This document shows positions 1-9,977 of a DNA stretch of 64,000 bases, piece by piece. The notes beneath the pieces are model-generated. The model saw only the letters and a program-made list of their open reading frames with translations, did no database searches and was not told the origin of the DNA. How positions within the stretch are numbered: the first letter of the stretch is position 1; every line of letters starts with the position of its first letter. Both the position numbers and the translations under genes were made by a program. The DNA lies in contig JAUCSE010000038.1 of the NCBI GenBank assembly GCA_030445275.1, positions 20,025-84,024 on the forward strand, given 5' to 3'. Source of the DNA: Mucilaginibacter sp. Its GTDB lineage: Bacteria; Bacteroidota; Bacteroidia; Sphingobacteriales; Sphingobacteriaceae.

Positions 1-1249
1 TAATGTTCCGGCCTTGTATAAAAGCGGTTTCTACATCGATACTGATCATGTCAAGCGCATCGCCTGCTGATATAAAGAGGTTGGCATCCTTTCCGGTTTC
101 CAGCGTACCGGTGGTTTTGTCGATCCCCATTATTTTGGCATTGTTCATCGTGATCATGGATAATGCCTGTTCTTTGGTTAAACCATAACCTACTGCCTGC
201 CCGGCTTCAAATGGCAGGTTACGTTGCCGCCAGAAACCTGTACCGGTTAAACCATAAAGCACACCGGCATCCTGTAACATCTTCGGTAGCTTGTAGGGCA
301 GATAAACATCATCTTCATCCTTATCTGGTAATGTCTGGGTTTCGCGGAGTATCACCGGCACATTATTTTCTTTTAATACATCCGTTACCAGGTACGATTC
401 CTTACCGCCCACGATTACTGCCAAAATGCCAAAGCGTTTTGAAAAGCTTACCGCCTGCACTATTTCCTTAGCTCCATCGGCAATAATGAATAGTTTTTTT
501 GTGCCGTTGAATAAACCCTTCATAGCCTCAAACCGGATATTGGTTACCTCTGGCTTGGCAATATCCGCGTAGGCTTTGGCTTGCTCAAACAAACTCGTGA
601 TATTATCAACCGCCTTTTGGGCGCGCTGGGCAGGTGTTTCCTGAACAACACCAGGCACTGCAACAGGTGCTCTCCTGCGACCACCGGCTACGGCTGTAGG
701 CCAGTTTAAATGAATAGCCATGTCTTTTTTATAGGCAGCATCCTCCCAGTTCCAGGCATCCAATTGTACCACTGATGACTCTCCCGAAATGATACCACCC
801 TCGGGAGTTGGCTGAGCCAGCAAAATACCATTTGAACGCACCGTCGGAATAACCTTTGAATCGGTATTATAAGCCACCAACGACCGTACATGCGGATTAA
901 GATCGCCGGTTTCGGTATCATCAACCGTACCTCGGGCCCCCTCCTCCACTTCAACCAGGCCCAGGGTAGTTACCGGGGCTATAAAGCCCGGATATACTTG
1001 TTTACCGGTGGCGTTGATCACATCATAACCGGTTATATCAGGCGCTGTGCCCTGGCCAACACCTGTAATTTTACCTTTATCAAAGGTTATATAACCATTG
1101 TTAATAACTTGTCCGTTGCCCACATGGATAGTGGCGCCGGTTATTACAACCGGCTTGCTTTGTGGCTTAGCAGGCGAAATATTTGCCTGTGCGTAAGCAA
1201 CAGTAATGCCAAGCAATAATCCACCTAAACTTAATATTGTTCTTTTCAT
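1..1249 (-). CDS. Secreted amidohydrolase-family protein (3' end beyond window)
   Basis: Reading the minus strand from ATG at 1249 gives an uninterrupted frame that runs off the left edge. It begins with a signal peptide (MKRTILSLGGLLLGITVAYAQ), so the product is exported. An amidohydrolase beta-sandwich N-terminus and a YPGFIAP segment follow, then the family's late pattern (ITMNNAKIMGID, GTLETGKDANLFI). In a metal-dependent amidohydrolase the segment after PGF/PGL carries His-x-His; here it reads APVTTLG, so the usual metal ligands are absent. The gene starts 16 bases after the stop of the larger amidohydrolase upstream, suggesting one transcript. Probable role: envelope-associated peptide or amide degradation, possibly as a non-catalytic partner. 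The family is clear; activity is doubtful. Only a few C-terminal residues appear to be missing. Confidence 0.85.
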   Translation of the reverse strand, partial: MKRTILSLGGLLLGITVAYAQANISPAKPQSKPVVITGATIHVGNGQVINNGYITFDKGKITGVGQGTAPDITGYDVINATGKQVYPGFIAPVTTLGLVEVEEGARGTVDDTETGDLNPHVRSLVAYNTDSKVIPTVRSNGILLAQPTPEGGIISGESSVVQLDAWNWEDAAYKKDMAIHLNWPTAVAGGRRRAPVAVPGVVQETPAQRAQKAVDNITSLFEQAKAYADIAKPEVTNIRFEAMKGLFNGTKKLFIIADGAKEIVQAVSFSKRFGILAVIVGGKESYLVTDVLKENNVPVILRETQTLPDKDEDDVYLPYKLPKMLQDAGVLYGLTGTGFWRQRNLPFEAGQAVGYGLTKEQALSMITMNNAKIMGIDKTTGTLETGKDANLFISAGDALDMISIDVETAFIQGRNI

Positions 1250-1265
1250 ATTGATTTTAAATAGA

Positions 1266-4200
1266 TTATCGTCCATTATTATTTTTTGCTTCATGTGCCG
1301 CCTGCCTTGCCCGTTCCATATCGGTATAATCATCAGCAACTACAAAATTATCTTCTTCCACACTTTCACATTCATACAAGCGCCTGCGGACAGCGTTTGG
1401 TCTTTGGGTAGCGGCTCCCTTATTTTTTGCTTCCAGCATTTTCTGAACAATGCGGGCCTCGTCGGCTGCCAGAGCTTTCCGTTTTCCAGCATCCTGGTCA
1501 ATATCCCAGTACAGCACACCATCAACAAAGGTTTTCTCGGCCACAGCATAAACAGACAATGGATCGGCAGACCATAAAACCACATCCGCATCCTTGCCCG
1601 CTTTAAGACTGCCGATGCGATTATCCACATGCAGCATTTTTGCAGGATTCAGGGTTACCAGTTTTAAGGCATCTTCTTCGCTCATATGTCCGTAGGTAAC
1701 CGCTTTTCCGGCTTCCTGGTTAAGGCGGCGGGCCATCTCTGCATCATCGGAGTTAAAACCGGTTACCAAACCAACCTCATGCATCAGCTTGCCATTATAA
1801 GGGATAGCTTCGGCAACTTCACTTTTGTAGGCCCACCAATCTGAAAATGTAGATCCGGCAATATTGCGCGCCTTCATTTTATCAGCTACCTTATAGCCCT
1901 CCAATATGTGGGTGAACGTGTTGATATGAAAGCCCATGGAATCAGACACATGCATCAGCATATTAATTTCTGATTGCACATAGGAATGGCAGGTAATAAA
2001 ACGCTTGTTGTCTAATATCTCAACCAGGGCATCCAGTTCCAGGTCTTTGCGGGTGGTGCTACCCTTTACGGCACGGGCCGCTTTGTATTCTTTAGCCCGG
2101 GTAAAGGCATCTATATATACCTGCTCAACCCCCATACGTGTTTGGGGGAAACGTAAAGCCGAGCCTGGGGCAAGCGGACCGTTGTTACTGCCTTTTACAT
2201 TCTCGCCTAAGGCAAACTTGATAAATCCGTCGCTGCCGGCAAGCTTGATCTCTTCGGGCAACAGGCCCCAGCGGTGTTTGATCAATTGGGTTTGGCCGCC
2301 GATGGCATTTGCCGAACCATGCAATATGTGCGATGTAGTTACCCCACCGGCCAACTGCCTGTACAAGTTGATATCTTCGGCATCAAGCACATCTGCAATG
2401 CGCACTTCGGATGTTACGGATTGTGTGCCCTCATTAATACCTCCGGTAGCTGCAATGTGCGAGTGTTCATCAACAATACCCGCGGATATATGCTTGCCTG
2501 TAGCGTCGATTACTTTGGCCCCGGCTGATGCCAGATTTTTGCCAACGGCCTTTATTTTTCCGTTCTCAATTAAAACGTCGGCATTTTGTAAGATGCCTTC
2601 TTTTTCATTTGTCCAAACGGTACCGTTTTTTAATAATACGGTTTCGGCTTTGGGTAGCGTTGCGTTACCAAAGGCTACAAATGGGTAAACTACCGGCCCA
2701 ACGGCTAAATTTGACTTAGGCGCATCGCGAGGCGGAAATCTGGATCCGGAAGCGGCACTGCTAAACGTTGCCGTCCACCTGCCCTGCGATCCGTCCGGGA
2801 GTATGGCATCACCCTTAAAAGTTAAAGGCGAAACCGAGCTGATGTATCCTGCCAGCCGGATGATACCTGCCGGCGATTTCTTATAATCAAAATAAATACT
2901 GAGCTGGTCGCCTGCCCGGGTGATGGTTCCCTTTACACGGGTACTATCGGGACCTGAGCGTTCAATGTTTACATCATATTCGCCAGGCGTACCGCCTATT
3001 TTTAAGGTGGTGTTGGCAAAACCATCGCCGCTAAGTAAATAATTACCCCGCAGATCAGTAATACCCAACTTGCTAACCACATATGGCCTACCCGCTATCC
3101 AGTTTTCATAAATAACGTTATCAGCCTTAAACAAACTATCAGAGGTGATCAGAAAGCTGGCCATTTTACCTTTGGTCAATGTCCCCACTTTATCGGCTAC
3201 GCCAAGCATTTCTGCAGGTGCCGTTGTTAATGCATTTAAGGCTTGTTTTTCGCTTAAGCCATATGTGATGGCAGCGCGGATATTTGTCCAGAAATCACGG
3301 GCATTGGTGAGCCCATAAGAAGTGATAGCAAACTTAACGCCCGCCTTTTCCAATACTCCGGGATTAGTAGGTGCCAATTCCCAGTTCTTTAATTGCTCAT
3401 AGGTAATGCTCCGGGCATCCAGCGGGTCTTCTACATCATAAGGCGCGGGGAAATTTACCGGAACAATGAAGGAGCTGCCAGTAGCCTTTACAGCGGCAAT
3501 GCGCTGATATTCTTCACCATCAGTTTTGTAAATATATTGGTGGCCAAACTCTTTGGCTATTTTATCGGCCCGTAAAATACTTTGCGGATCACTTACTTCA
3601 AATATCTGGGGCAGGCTTTGGGTTCGGTTAAATTCATCAAGAGATATATTGTATTCTTCCTTTTGAGTTTTGTACCATTGCGCATCATAATAGGTTTGAC
3701 GCAACAGGGCAATGCTACCCATTAATGACGATGGATAATTGGTTGCAGCTGTGCCCTTGCTAAAGGAATAATGTGCCGCAGCCTGATCTTTAAGCATCAC
3801 CAGGTTATCGCGTTCATCGCCCAGGCTAACTACCACCGAAGTGCCCCGTGCAATACCATCATGTATTAATGATTGTACAGTACTAAACCCGTTTTTCTTT
3901 AGGTCCTCGTTTTTAGCATCGGCATGGAATATTGTTTTAGCATTCATTTCGGGTTTTATAGATTCATTCCATCCATAGGCTCCCTGCTTGGTTGATACCG
4001 GAACTAACGTGCGTACGCCGCCAAAACCGCCAAAACCAAATGCCTGTCGCGGTAATTCGGGCATGCCATAAGTAGTATAAGCATCAACGAGGCCAGGATA
4101 GATAAATTTCCCCTTCAGATCAACCGTAGTATAGCCTTTAGGAACAGCGAGGCCCTTACCTACCGCCTCAATTACCCTGTCTTTGATGAGCAACGTACCA

Positions 4201-4358
4201 CCGCTTATCGTTTGATCGGCGCTAACAACTATGGTACCATTGATAAAGGCATACTGCCCGGGACGAACATCCCAGGCACCGTTGACCGGGAAGGTTTCCT
4301 GGGCATCGGCAATTTTAAGAAGTAATAAAAGGAAACAAAAGAGTAATATTTTTTTCAT
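1266..4358 (-). CDS. Secreted tandem amidohydrolase (1030 aa)
   Basis: The product has a signal peptide ending ADAQ and two amidohydrolase modules. The first (about residues 35-430) has PGLVDAYTTYG where His-x-His would be expected, so it looks catalytically dead. A spacer domain of about 430-560 follows. The second module (about 570-1000) keeps metal-binding features: DEHSHIA, TCHSYV, FTHIL and a late FNSDDAEM aspartate. The C-terminus is charged. It is followed within 16 bases by a second amidohydrolase with the same degenerate N-terminal motif, so the two are probably co-expressed and act in the periplasm or at the surface. Substrate cannot be told from sequence; related proteins are usually labelled imidazolonepropionase-like or dipeptidase-like. 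The family call is strong, the function only general. Confidence 0.88.
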   Translation of the reverse strand: MKKILLFCFLLLLLKIADAQETFPVNGAWDVRPGQYAFINGTIVVSADQTISGGTLLIKDRVIEAVGKGLAVPKGYTTVDLKGKFIYPGLVDAYTTYGMPELPRQAFGFGGFGGVRTLVPVSTKQGAYGWNESIKPEMNAKTIFHADAKNEDLKKNGFSTVQSLIHDGIARGTSVVVSLGDERDNLVMLKDQAAAHYSFSKGTAATNYPSSLMGSIALLRQTYYDAQWYKTQKEEYNISLDEFNRTQSLPQIFEVSDPQSILRADKIAKEFGHQYIYKTDGEEYQRIAAVKATGSSFIVPVNFPAPYDVEDPLDARSITYEQLKNWELAPTNPGVLEKAGVKFAITSYGLTNARDFWTNIRAAITYGLSEKQALNALTTAPAEMLGVADKVGTLTKGKMASFLITSDSLFKADNVIYENWIAGRPYVVSKLGITDLRGNYLLSGDGFANTTLKIGGTPGEYDVNIERSGPDSTRVKGTITRAGDQLSIYFDYKKSPAGIIRLAGYISSVSPLTFKGDAILPDGSQGRWTATFSSAASGSRFPPRDAPKSNLAVGPVVYPFVAFGNATLPKAETVLLKNGTVWTNEKEGILQNADVLIENGKIKAVGKNLASAGAKVIDATGKHISAGIVDEHSHIAATGGINEGTQSVTSEVRIADVLDAEDINLYRQLAGGVTTSHILHGSANAIGGQTQLIKHRWGLLPEEIKLAGSDGFIKFALGENVKGSNNGPLAPGSALRFPQTRMGVEQVYIDAFTRAKEYKAARAVKGSTTRKDLELDALVEILDNKRFITCHSYVQSEINMLMHVSDSMGFHINTFTHILEGYKVADKMKARNIAGSTFSDWWAYKSEVAEAIPYNGKLMHEVGLVTGFNSDDAEMARRLNQEAGKAVTYGHMSEEDALKLVTLNPAKMLHVDNRIGSLKAGKDADVVLWSADPLSVYAVAEKTFVDGVLYWDIDQDAGKRKALAADEARIVQKMLEAKNKGAATQRPNAVRRRLYECESVEEDNFVVADDYTDMERARQAAHEAKNNNGR

Positions 4359-4561
4359 CAGTGATATAGTTTGCCCTAAAATATCAAATTCAGCATCTCA
4401 AAAAGAGATAATAATTAATTTATCATGCATTTGTTACACTATTCTGTCAAATTAATGGGCATAATGAAGCTTATTTTTCATACTAACGTGTATTTATAAT
4501 GATAATTAAGTTTAGAAGCTGCTTAAAAATAGCTTTACAAAAAATTGTACAGTAAAAAACG

Positions 4562-4703
4562 CGTCATTGAGAAGCACGAAGACAACTAATAAACCTTGTC
4601 ATTCTGAGCATAGCGAAGAATCTAATTGCAGAATAGATCCTTCGTTCCTCAGGATGACAAAGTTGAGAATGGGATCCCTTCGTCGTTCCTCCTCGCAATG
4701 ACG
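4562..4703. repeat. Nested palindromic repeat (GTCATTGCGAG family, copy 1)
   Basis: The outer palindrome runs from CGTCATTGAG (4562) to CTCGCAATGACG (4703). Inside it, 4597-4660 is a second palindrome of a related type with TTGTCATTCTGAG and CAGGATGACAA ends. It looks like one repeat inserted into another. It lies between the TonB receptor and the amidohydrolase gene. Confidence 0.8.
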
Positions 4704-4742
4704 TATTTATTCGGCTTTAAACAGCTTCTCAGGTCTGGAATA

Positions 4743-4784
4743 AAGAATAAAGGCCTTACGAAATATCGTAAGGCCTTTATTCTT
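4743..4784 (-). terminator. Terminator of the TonB receptor gene
   Basis: A perfect 19-bp stem (4743-4761 with 4766-4784) closes a 4-base loop. It lies 20 bases beyond the receptor stop codon; the stem contains the palindrome AAGGCCTT and ends in A/T-rich bases, as expected of an intrinsic terminator that could work in both directions. Confidence 0.8.
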
Positions 4785-4803
4785 ATTGTGACATTCCTGC
4801 ACC

Positions 4804-7800
4804 CTAAAATCCATATCTTAAACCTATCTGGAACTGATATGGGTTGCCGCTTAAAGAAGATACACCTGCATTGGTATTTACAGTATAGGCGTATTGTTTA
4901 TTTACTGGGTCGAAGCTTTTTATGGTGTAGATGGAAGTTGTAGCCACGCCATGGTTTACACCCCAGTTTTTATCTAACAAGTTACTCACGTTAAACAGAT
5001 CGACAGATATTTCTAGGTATTGTTTCTTGAAAAACGCTATTCTTTTGATAAGTCTCAGGTCGATCACCCCGTAAAAAGGATTAACGCCGCCGTTGCGTTC
5101 TGCAATTTTACCAAAGCTGTTTTTAATGTAATCCTTCATACCCTTTTCAACCTTGGGGTTGTTCAATATGGCATTGATACCATCTTTTAAATATTGCGGG
5201 GTAGATGCAGCGTTGGGATCATAAATGTAGGCCAGATCATTACTAGCAACAAAGTCGCCATTCACGTTACCGTTTACAACTAATGAATACCGAGTACCGC
5301 TAATACCCGAGAATCTTAAGCCCGCGCTAAAACCATGAAATGTTGGCGAACTACCATAAAACACAATCTTATTCCTGAACTGATTATCCGAATAGCTCAT
5401 AGCGCTCAAATTACGCGGATCATCTTTTACATACTGTACCAGTGTAGCTGTGTTCGCTACGTTTCCGTTGTAGGAGGTATTGTCTTTAGTTTGGTTCCAG
5501 GTATAGGAGAAGGATACTTCGCCTTGTTTATAGTAACGGTAATCCGCATCAACAACAAATGCCATTTGATTTACCTTACCTACGCTTTCGAGCTCCAGCA
5601 CCCGGCCCACTGCGGTGGTTTTTCTGCCCTGTGTCCAATCGGCCGAGCCATTAGTCGTATTAATGGTACTCGCCGGAACATATACACCACGATTATCTTC
5701 GGCCGCGATCCTGAAATAAGGCTGATCAACCATGTTCTTGTCCAGATAGGTGTAGTTGTTACGCCCTAAACTTAAATATGCACTCGCGGTAACGCGAAAA
5801 TTCTGCGCAAAGAAGTGAGAGTACGATGCGTTGGCTTTATAAACGGTTGGTACCTTAGCGTCCTTACCGTTCATATTAATGGTTGCCAGCTTAGGTATCG
5901 TAGGGTTATTCAATAAATCCTGACCGGGCGCACTATTGGGATCTTTCCGGTAAGCCGGGAAGTTTGGCGTGGGCACCTGGCTACCCGTAAGATCAACACT
6001 TAAAATGTGCGAACCATCAAACAGCATGTTATTAATCATGGAGTAAGGATTAAGCGCAGAACCTAAAATACCGCCGCCAAGCCTGATGATATCCTTCCCG
6101 TTTTGACCTAAGTCCCAGGTGGCCTGTACCCTTGGTTGTACCTGCAGGGTAGCCAACTTATTTGAGGTGTTTAATCCTAATGTATTATAAACTACCTGGT
6201 TAAAGTTTGCTTTGTCCAGGTAATCAGTATAATCTACACGGATGCCGGCTGTCAGGTCAAATCCGGGGAATAACGAGGTTTGAACCTGTGCATATAAGTT
6301 TGGCGCAAGGATGTTGAATTTGATATTATGATCTGATGAAACATAAATATCTCGGGCATAACGGTAAGGTGTGAGATTGTTGAAATTAGTTAATCCGGTA
6401 AAGTAAAAGCGTCCGTTTGTTTCACTACCATAAATGGAATTCTGGTTGGTGAAGGACAGGCCACCACCAAAGGTAAAATTATACTTGCCCTTGGTCCAGT
6501 ATACGTTATCGGTAAGTTGCGCCACATTATTATTAAAATAATCGCCGCCATAACGTTGCCCGCCTAATTGTATAGCAGTTGAATAGGTTGAACCATCTGC
6601 CGCTGTTGAAGAAATATTCTGTACAATAGCACGTGGAATATTGTCTGCCGGCAACTGGCTGTTAGCAAACAGTTTATTATATTCCCAATAATGCTGTATT
6701 TTAAGTTCGTTGGTTAACGTAGGGCTTAATATACTACGCAACGATGCCATCACACTGTTATTGATACTTTTCCGGGTGCTATAAACCTCGTAAATATTAA
6801 TGGCTGTATTATCACCATCTGATTGATTATCCAGATCGTAAATAAAGTTGTCGCGGATGGTGAATAAATTTTTAGAGTTGATCTGCCAATCGATCCGGGC
6901 GAAACCCGCATGGGTATTTTTAAATTTATCAAACTGGCCAAACTGGGGTGACTTGGCAACACCATATTTAGTCCTGGCTATCGATAAAAAGTTATCCAAC
7001 GTTGCCTGGGTTACATTGTTTCGTTTTTCATCATCTGCTGATTGTATGTTGGCGATGTACAATGGGCGGGAATCGGCCTGATGATCCCAGGCAATAAAGA
7101 ACTGCGCTTTATCCTTAACGATAGGCCCCCCTAACGAAAAACCATATTGATAGGTAGAAAAGGCCTGGTTACGTTTTAACCCATTTAATCCGTAAGGGCT
7201 GGAAAGCCAGTTTGCACGGGCGTAAGTAAATGCGCTTCCGGAAAGCACGTTGGTTCCTGATTTGGTTACTGTACTGATGGTTCCCCCGCCGGCGCTACCG
7301 TAGGTTACATCGTAAGCATTGGTAACCACCTGGAATTCCCGCACGGCTTCCAGCGATATGGAATAAGCGCCGGTTGGCTGGCCGCCTGAAATAGTTCCGC
7401 GCGCCGCCATACCGTCAATGGTATAATTGGTTGCCGATCCCAGCTGACCATTCAAACTACTGCCAGAGCTAAGCGGCGACAGATCTGCCAGGGTTGTAAA
7501 GTTACGCCCATTCACCGGTAACTTTGCAATATCCTTAGCGGTAACGGCTGTGGAAGAACCTATATTTTCAATCTTATTACGTGACGTAGCCGATTTAATT
7601 TCAACTACATTCAGTTCCTGAACTTTGTCTTCCATCACAAACGAAACCAGGAGCAAATCGCCCTGGTTAAGTGCAAAGCCGGTTTGCTGCTGTGTTGCCA
7701 TACCTACAACCGCTACGGTAATGCTGTACGGTGTACCCAACGGAAGTTCTTTTAAAAGAAAAGTCCCTTTTGAATTTGATTTGGCTTTAATGGTAAAACC

Positions 7801-7977
7801 CGTTGATTCATTTTTTACGGTTATGGTTGCATCAGGTAAAAGCGCACCACCGGGGCCGGATACTTTGCCGGAGATACCGGCCAAATTGGTTTGTGCCATG
7901 CCTGCCGTGACAAGCAGGAAACAGGCTATGCCCAGCAGGCATATTTTTTTCAGGATACTTTTGCGTAAGATTAACAT
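4804..7977 (-). CDS. Oar-like TonB-dependent outer-membrane receptor
   Basis: ATG at 7977 is preferred over the TTG eight codons upstream because it directly begins a signal peptide (ends VTAGMAQ). The mature protein starts with a carboxypeptidase-regulatory-like fold (ISGKVSGPGGALLPDATITVK, about residues 35-110). A plug domain follows with LPVNGRNFTTLADLSP and a YTIDGMAARG segment, then a 22-strand-type beta-barrel rich in aromatic and Asn/Asp turns, ending in an aromatic residue (YGF). The product should sit in the outer membrane and import or process an unknown substrate with TonB-ExbBD energy. No SusD partner is adjacent, so it resembles the solitary Oar class and not a polysaccharide locus. 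Substrate unknown. About 1057 residues, normal for the class. Confidence 0.9.
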   Translation of the reverse strand: MLILRKSILKKICLLGIACFLLVTAGMAQTNLAGISGKVSGPGGALLPDATITVKNESTGFTIKAKSNSKGTFLLKELPLGTPYSITVAVVGMATQQQTGFALNQGDLLLVSFVMEDKVQELNVVEIKSATSRNKIENIGSSTAVTAKDIAKLPVNGRNFTTLADLSPLSSGSSLNGQLGSATNYTIDGMAARGTISGGQPTGAYSISLEAVREFQVVTNAYDVTYGSAGGGTISTVTKSGTNVLSGSAFTYARANWLSSPYGLNGLKRNQAFSTYQYGFSLGGPIVKDKAQFFIAWDHQADSRPLYIANIQSADDEKRNNVTQATLDNFLSIARTKYGVAKSPQFGQFDKFKNTHAGFARIDWQINSKNLFTIRDNFIYDLDNQSDGDNTAINIYEVYSTRKSINNSVMASLRSILSPTLTNELKIQHYWEYNKLFANSQLPADNIPRAIVQNISSTAADGSTYSTAIQLGGQRYGGDYFNNNVAQLTDNVYWTKGKYNFTFGGGLSFTNQNSIYGSETNGRFYFTGLTNFNNLTPYRYARDIYVSSDHNIKFNILAPNLYAQVQTSLFPGFDLTAGIRVDYTDYLDKANFNQVVYNTLGLNTSNKLATLQVQPRVQATWDLGQNGKDIIRLGGGILGSALNPYSMINNMLFDGSHILSVDLTGSQVPTPNFPAYRKDPNSAPGQDLLNNPTIPKLATINMNGKDAKVPTVYKANASYSHFFAQNFRVTASAYLSLGRNNYTYLDKNMVDQPYFRIAAEDNRGVYVPASTINTTNGSADWTQGRKTTAVGRVLELESVGKVNQMAFVVDADYRYYKQGEVSFSYTWNQTKDNTSYNGNVANTATLVQYVKDDPRNLSAMSYSDNQFRNKIVFYGSSPTFHGFSAGLRFSGISGTRYSLVVNGNVNGDFVASNDLAYIYDPNAASTPQYLKDGINAILNNPKVEKGMKDYIKNSFGKIAERNGGVNPFYGVIDLRLIKRIAFFKKQYLEISVDLFNVSNLLDKNWGVNHGVATTSIYTIKSFDPVNKQYAYTVNTNAGVSSLSGNPYQFQIGLRYGF

Positions 7978-8358
7978 GATGTGAGTTTTAGTTAACCGCA
8001 AAAGTGTATGTACTATGTTAACAGAGCATTCGAGAAATATTAACTCTATAACATTTTTGTTACATGATTATCAAATTGATACAATAACACAGCAACTATG
8101 TTAAAACTCTTAAAAATATCCCGCCCTAATAATAAAAATCCGCTATTGTCAGGCTCATTACATTTATAATTCAGATTATTCAAGTGTGATGATACCTTGA
8201 CAACCTGTTCCAACCCGGTAGTATTTAAGAAAGTAGCGCTAAAACGGCAGTTCCCAACCTTTTGTTTTTTCTTGTATAAGCGGGGTGTTGTGTAAGTAAT
8301 CTCTGCGCTTTCGATAACGCCGAAATTGGCGTACTGTAGCAGGGTTTTGTAAAAGTAA
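7978..8358. other. Intergenic region upstream of the TonB receptor
   Basis: No convincing gene is visible. The receptor's promoter should lie near 7995-8060: on the minus strand CACTTTTG occurs about 12 bases before the ATG side, a one-mismatch match to the Bacteroidota -7 element. The rest is AT-rich without repeats. Confidence 0.4.
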
Positions 8359-8395
8359 ACACCTGTTGATTAACCAGACAGTTGACCAACAGGTG
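8351..8395 (-). terminator. Terminator downstream of tRNA-Ala
   Basis: On the minus strand CACCTGTTG and CAACAGGTG (8387-8395 and 8360-8368) form a 9-bp stem followed by a T-rich tract (complement of 8351-8359). It lies 16 bases after the tRNA 3' end, where transcription of a single tRNA gene would stop. Confidence 0.75.
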
Positions 8396-8410
8396 CTTTA
8401 AGTGTTTGTG

Positions 8411-8544
<134 letters not shown>

Positions 8545-8660
8545 CCCTGATTATATTCAGGATGAACACATTAGAGGGCATTTTACACTTAAAAAATCAA
8601 TCTTTCTTCAAACACGATATCAAAGCACATTAAAATCAAATTTGGCTTTGCGCATGAAAA

Positions 8661-8682
8661 TGCACGTGAAATGCACGTGAAA
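8661..8682. repeat. Tandem arm-type sites, left end
   Basis: TGCACGTGAAA occurs twice head to tail (8661-8671, 8672-8682). A matching pair with the same 11-base period is found at the other end (33853-33874), suggesting binding sites for the integrase N-terminal arm domain. The second copy overlaps an in-frame ATG at 8671, which argues against that ATG as the integrase start. Confidence 0.65.
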
Positions 8683-8715
8683 TTGCCGCGATCTGATCAC
8701 AATTTATGCGGTAAT

Positions 8716-9921
8716 ATGGCAACTATAAAAATCATCCTGGACAAAAGAAAAGCGAAACCAGATGGTACTTATCCAATCTATTTTCAAATCTGTCACAAAA
8801 GAAAAACGACAACCCGAAGCACGAAGATTTATATCTCCGAACATGATTGGGATGAAAATTCCAAATCAATTAAAAAGTCAAACCCCTCACACAAAGCATT
8901 AAACATTAAATTAAAAAAGGATTATGCCGATTTCCAGTCACAGCTGCTATTGGCAAACGACGACGAAGTAAAAACATTCTTAAATCCTATACCAGTAATA
9001 GAACCCATTAAGGAAGAAAGGACAACCATTTACAAGTTCGCACAAGAACTAATAGACCAGTTAAGGATTGATGGTCAAATAGGCAACGCCTGGGTATATG
9101 AATCCACCGTTAATGCATTAAAGTCCTTTCATCCTGAAAACATAACATTCGAGCAAATCGATTACCAATTCCTAACGAAATATAATAGCTTTTTAGTGGG
9201 TAGAAAGATTAAACATAATTCTATTTATCTATATATAAGAACGCTTCGGATCTTTTATAACAAGGCAATTAAATCAAAATTAGTTGACAGGGCACTTTAT
9301 CCTTTTTATGACTATAAGTTGCGTCCAGAAAAAACAAAGAAAAGAGCTATTGATTTGACAACTTTAAGAAAGGTAAGCTCAATTGAGCTACCCATTGACT
9401 CATCAATTTGGCATACAAGAAACTACTTTATGCTATCATTTTATTTAATTGGCATATCTATAGTGGATTTATCACTATTGAAGAAATCGGATTTAAAAAA
9501 CGGGAGAATTATATATAAAAGAAGAAAAACTGGAAAATGGTATGATATTAAGCTGCATGCAGACGCACTTAAAATCCTCAATTTTTATCAAAGCAATAAT
9601 GAATACATTCTGCCTTTAGTAGATTCTAGTGCATCGACAGAGGAGCAAATTATTCGTGGAATTAAAGGCAAGACTAAGCTGATAAATAAATATCTTAATG
9701 AGATAGTTAAGTTACTTAAGCTAGAACTAAAAATTACTACTTATACTTCTCGACATTCTTGGGCAACTATCGCCAAGAAATCAGGCTATAGCATAGAATT
9801 AATAGCCGAGGCATTAGGCCATGAATACGGAAATAGAACAACTGCTGTTTACCTTGATACCTTCGATCAAAGTGTTATTGATGAAGTCAATGAAAAAGTA
9901 ATTAATCTTATAAACTTCTAA
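8716..9921 (+). CDS. Tyrosine recombinase (integrase)
   Basis: ATG at 8716 begins the typical Bacteroidota arm-binding domain (MATIKIILDKRKAKPDGTYP, about residues 1-90). An in-frame ATG at 8671 lies inside a repeat and adds unrelated residues, so it was not used. A SAM-like core-binding domain follows (about 105-205), then the catalytic domain with the beta-sheet lysine (RRKTGKW), R346 with H347/W349 (TSRHSWAT), LGH (H369) and nucleophile Y379 (AVYLDTF). The first catalytic arginine position (FYLIG, residue 245) reads Ile; IntDOT of CTnDOT also lacks this Arg. It catalyses integration and excision at tRNA-Ala. Adjacent to attL and transcribed away from it. 401 residues, normal length. Confidence 0.93.
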   Translation: MATIKIILDKRKAKPDGTYPIYFQICHKRKTTTRSTKIYISEHDWDENSKSIKKSNPSHKALNIKLKKDYADFQSQLLLANDDEVKTFLNPIPVIEPIKEERTTIYKFAQELIDQLRIDGQIGNAWVYESTVNALKSFHPENITFEQIDYQFLTKYNSFLVGRKIKHNSIYLYIRTLRIFYNKAIKSKLVDRALYPFYDYKLRPEKTKKRAIDLTTLRKVSSIELPIDSSIWHTRNYFMLSFYLIGISIVDLSLLKKSDLKNGRIIYKRRKTGKWYDIKLHADALKILNFYQSNNEYILPLVDSSASTEEQIIRGIKGKTKLINKYLNEIVKLLKLELKITTYTSRHSWATIAKKSGYSIELIAEALGHEYGNRTTAVYLDTFDQSVIDEVNEKVINLINF

Positions 9922-9929
9922 CTTTACTA

Positions 9930-9958
9930 CCCCGCTCCAAAAGGGCGGGGTTATTGTT
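9930..9958 (+). terminator. Terminator after the integrase gene
   Basis: CCCCGC (9930-9935) pairs with GCGGGG (9945-9950) and is followed by TTATTGTTT. It begins 8 bases after the integrase stop. Confidence 0.8.
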
Positions 9959-9977
9959 TAGTGTAAGATGTACCGTA

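Noticed and set aside
2005..2688. Long plus-strand frame inside the amidohydrolase
   Set aside because: Antisense shadow of the minus-strand amidohydrolase, which has a signal peptide and motifs; the plus-strand translation has no protein character.
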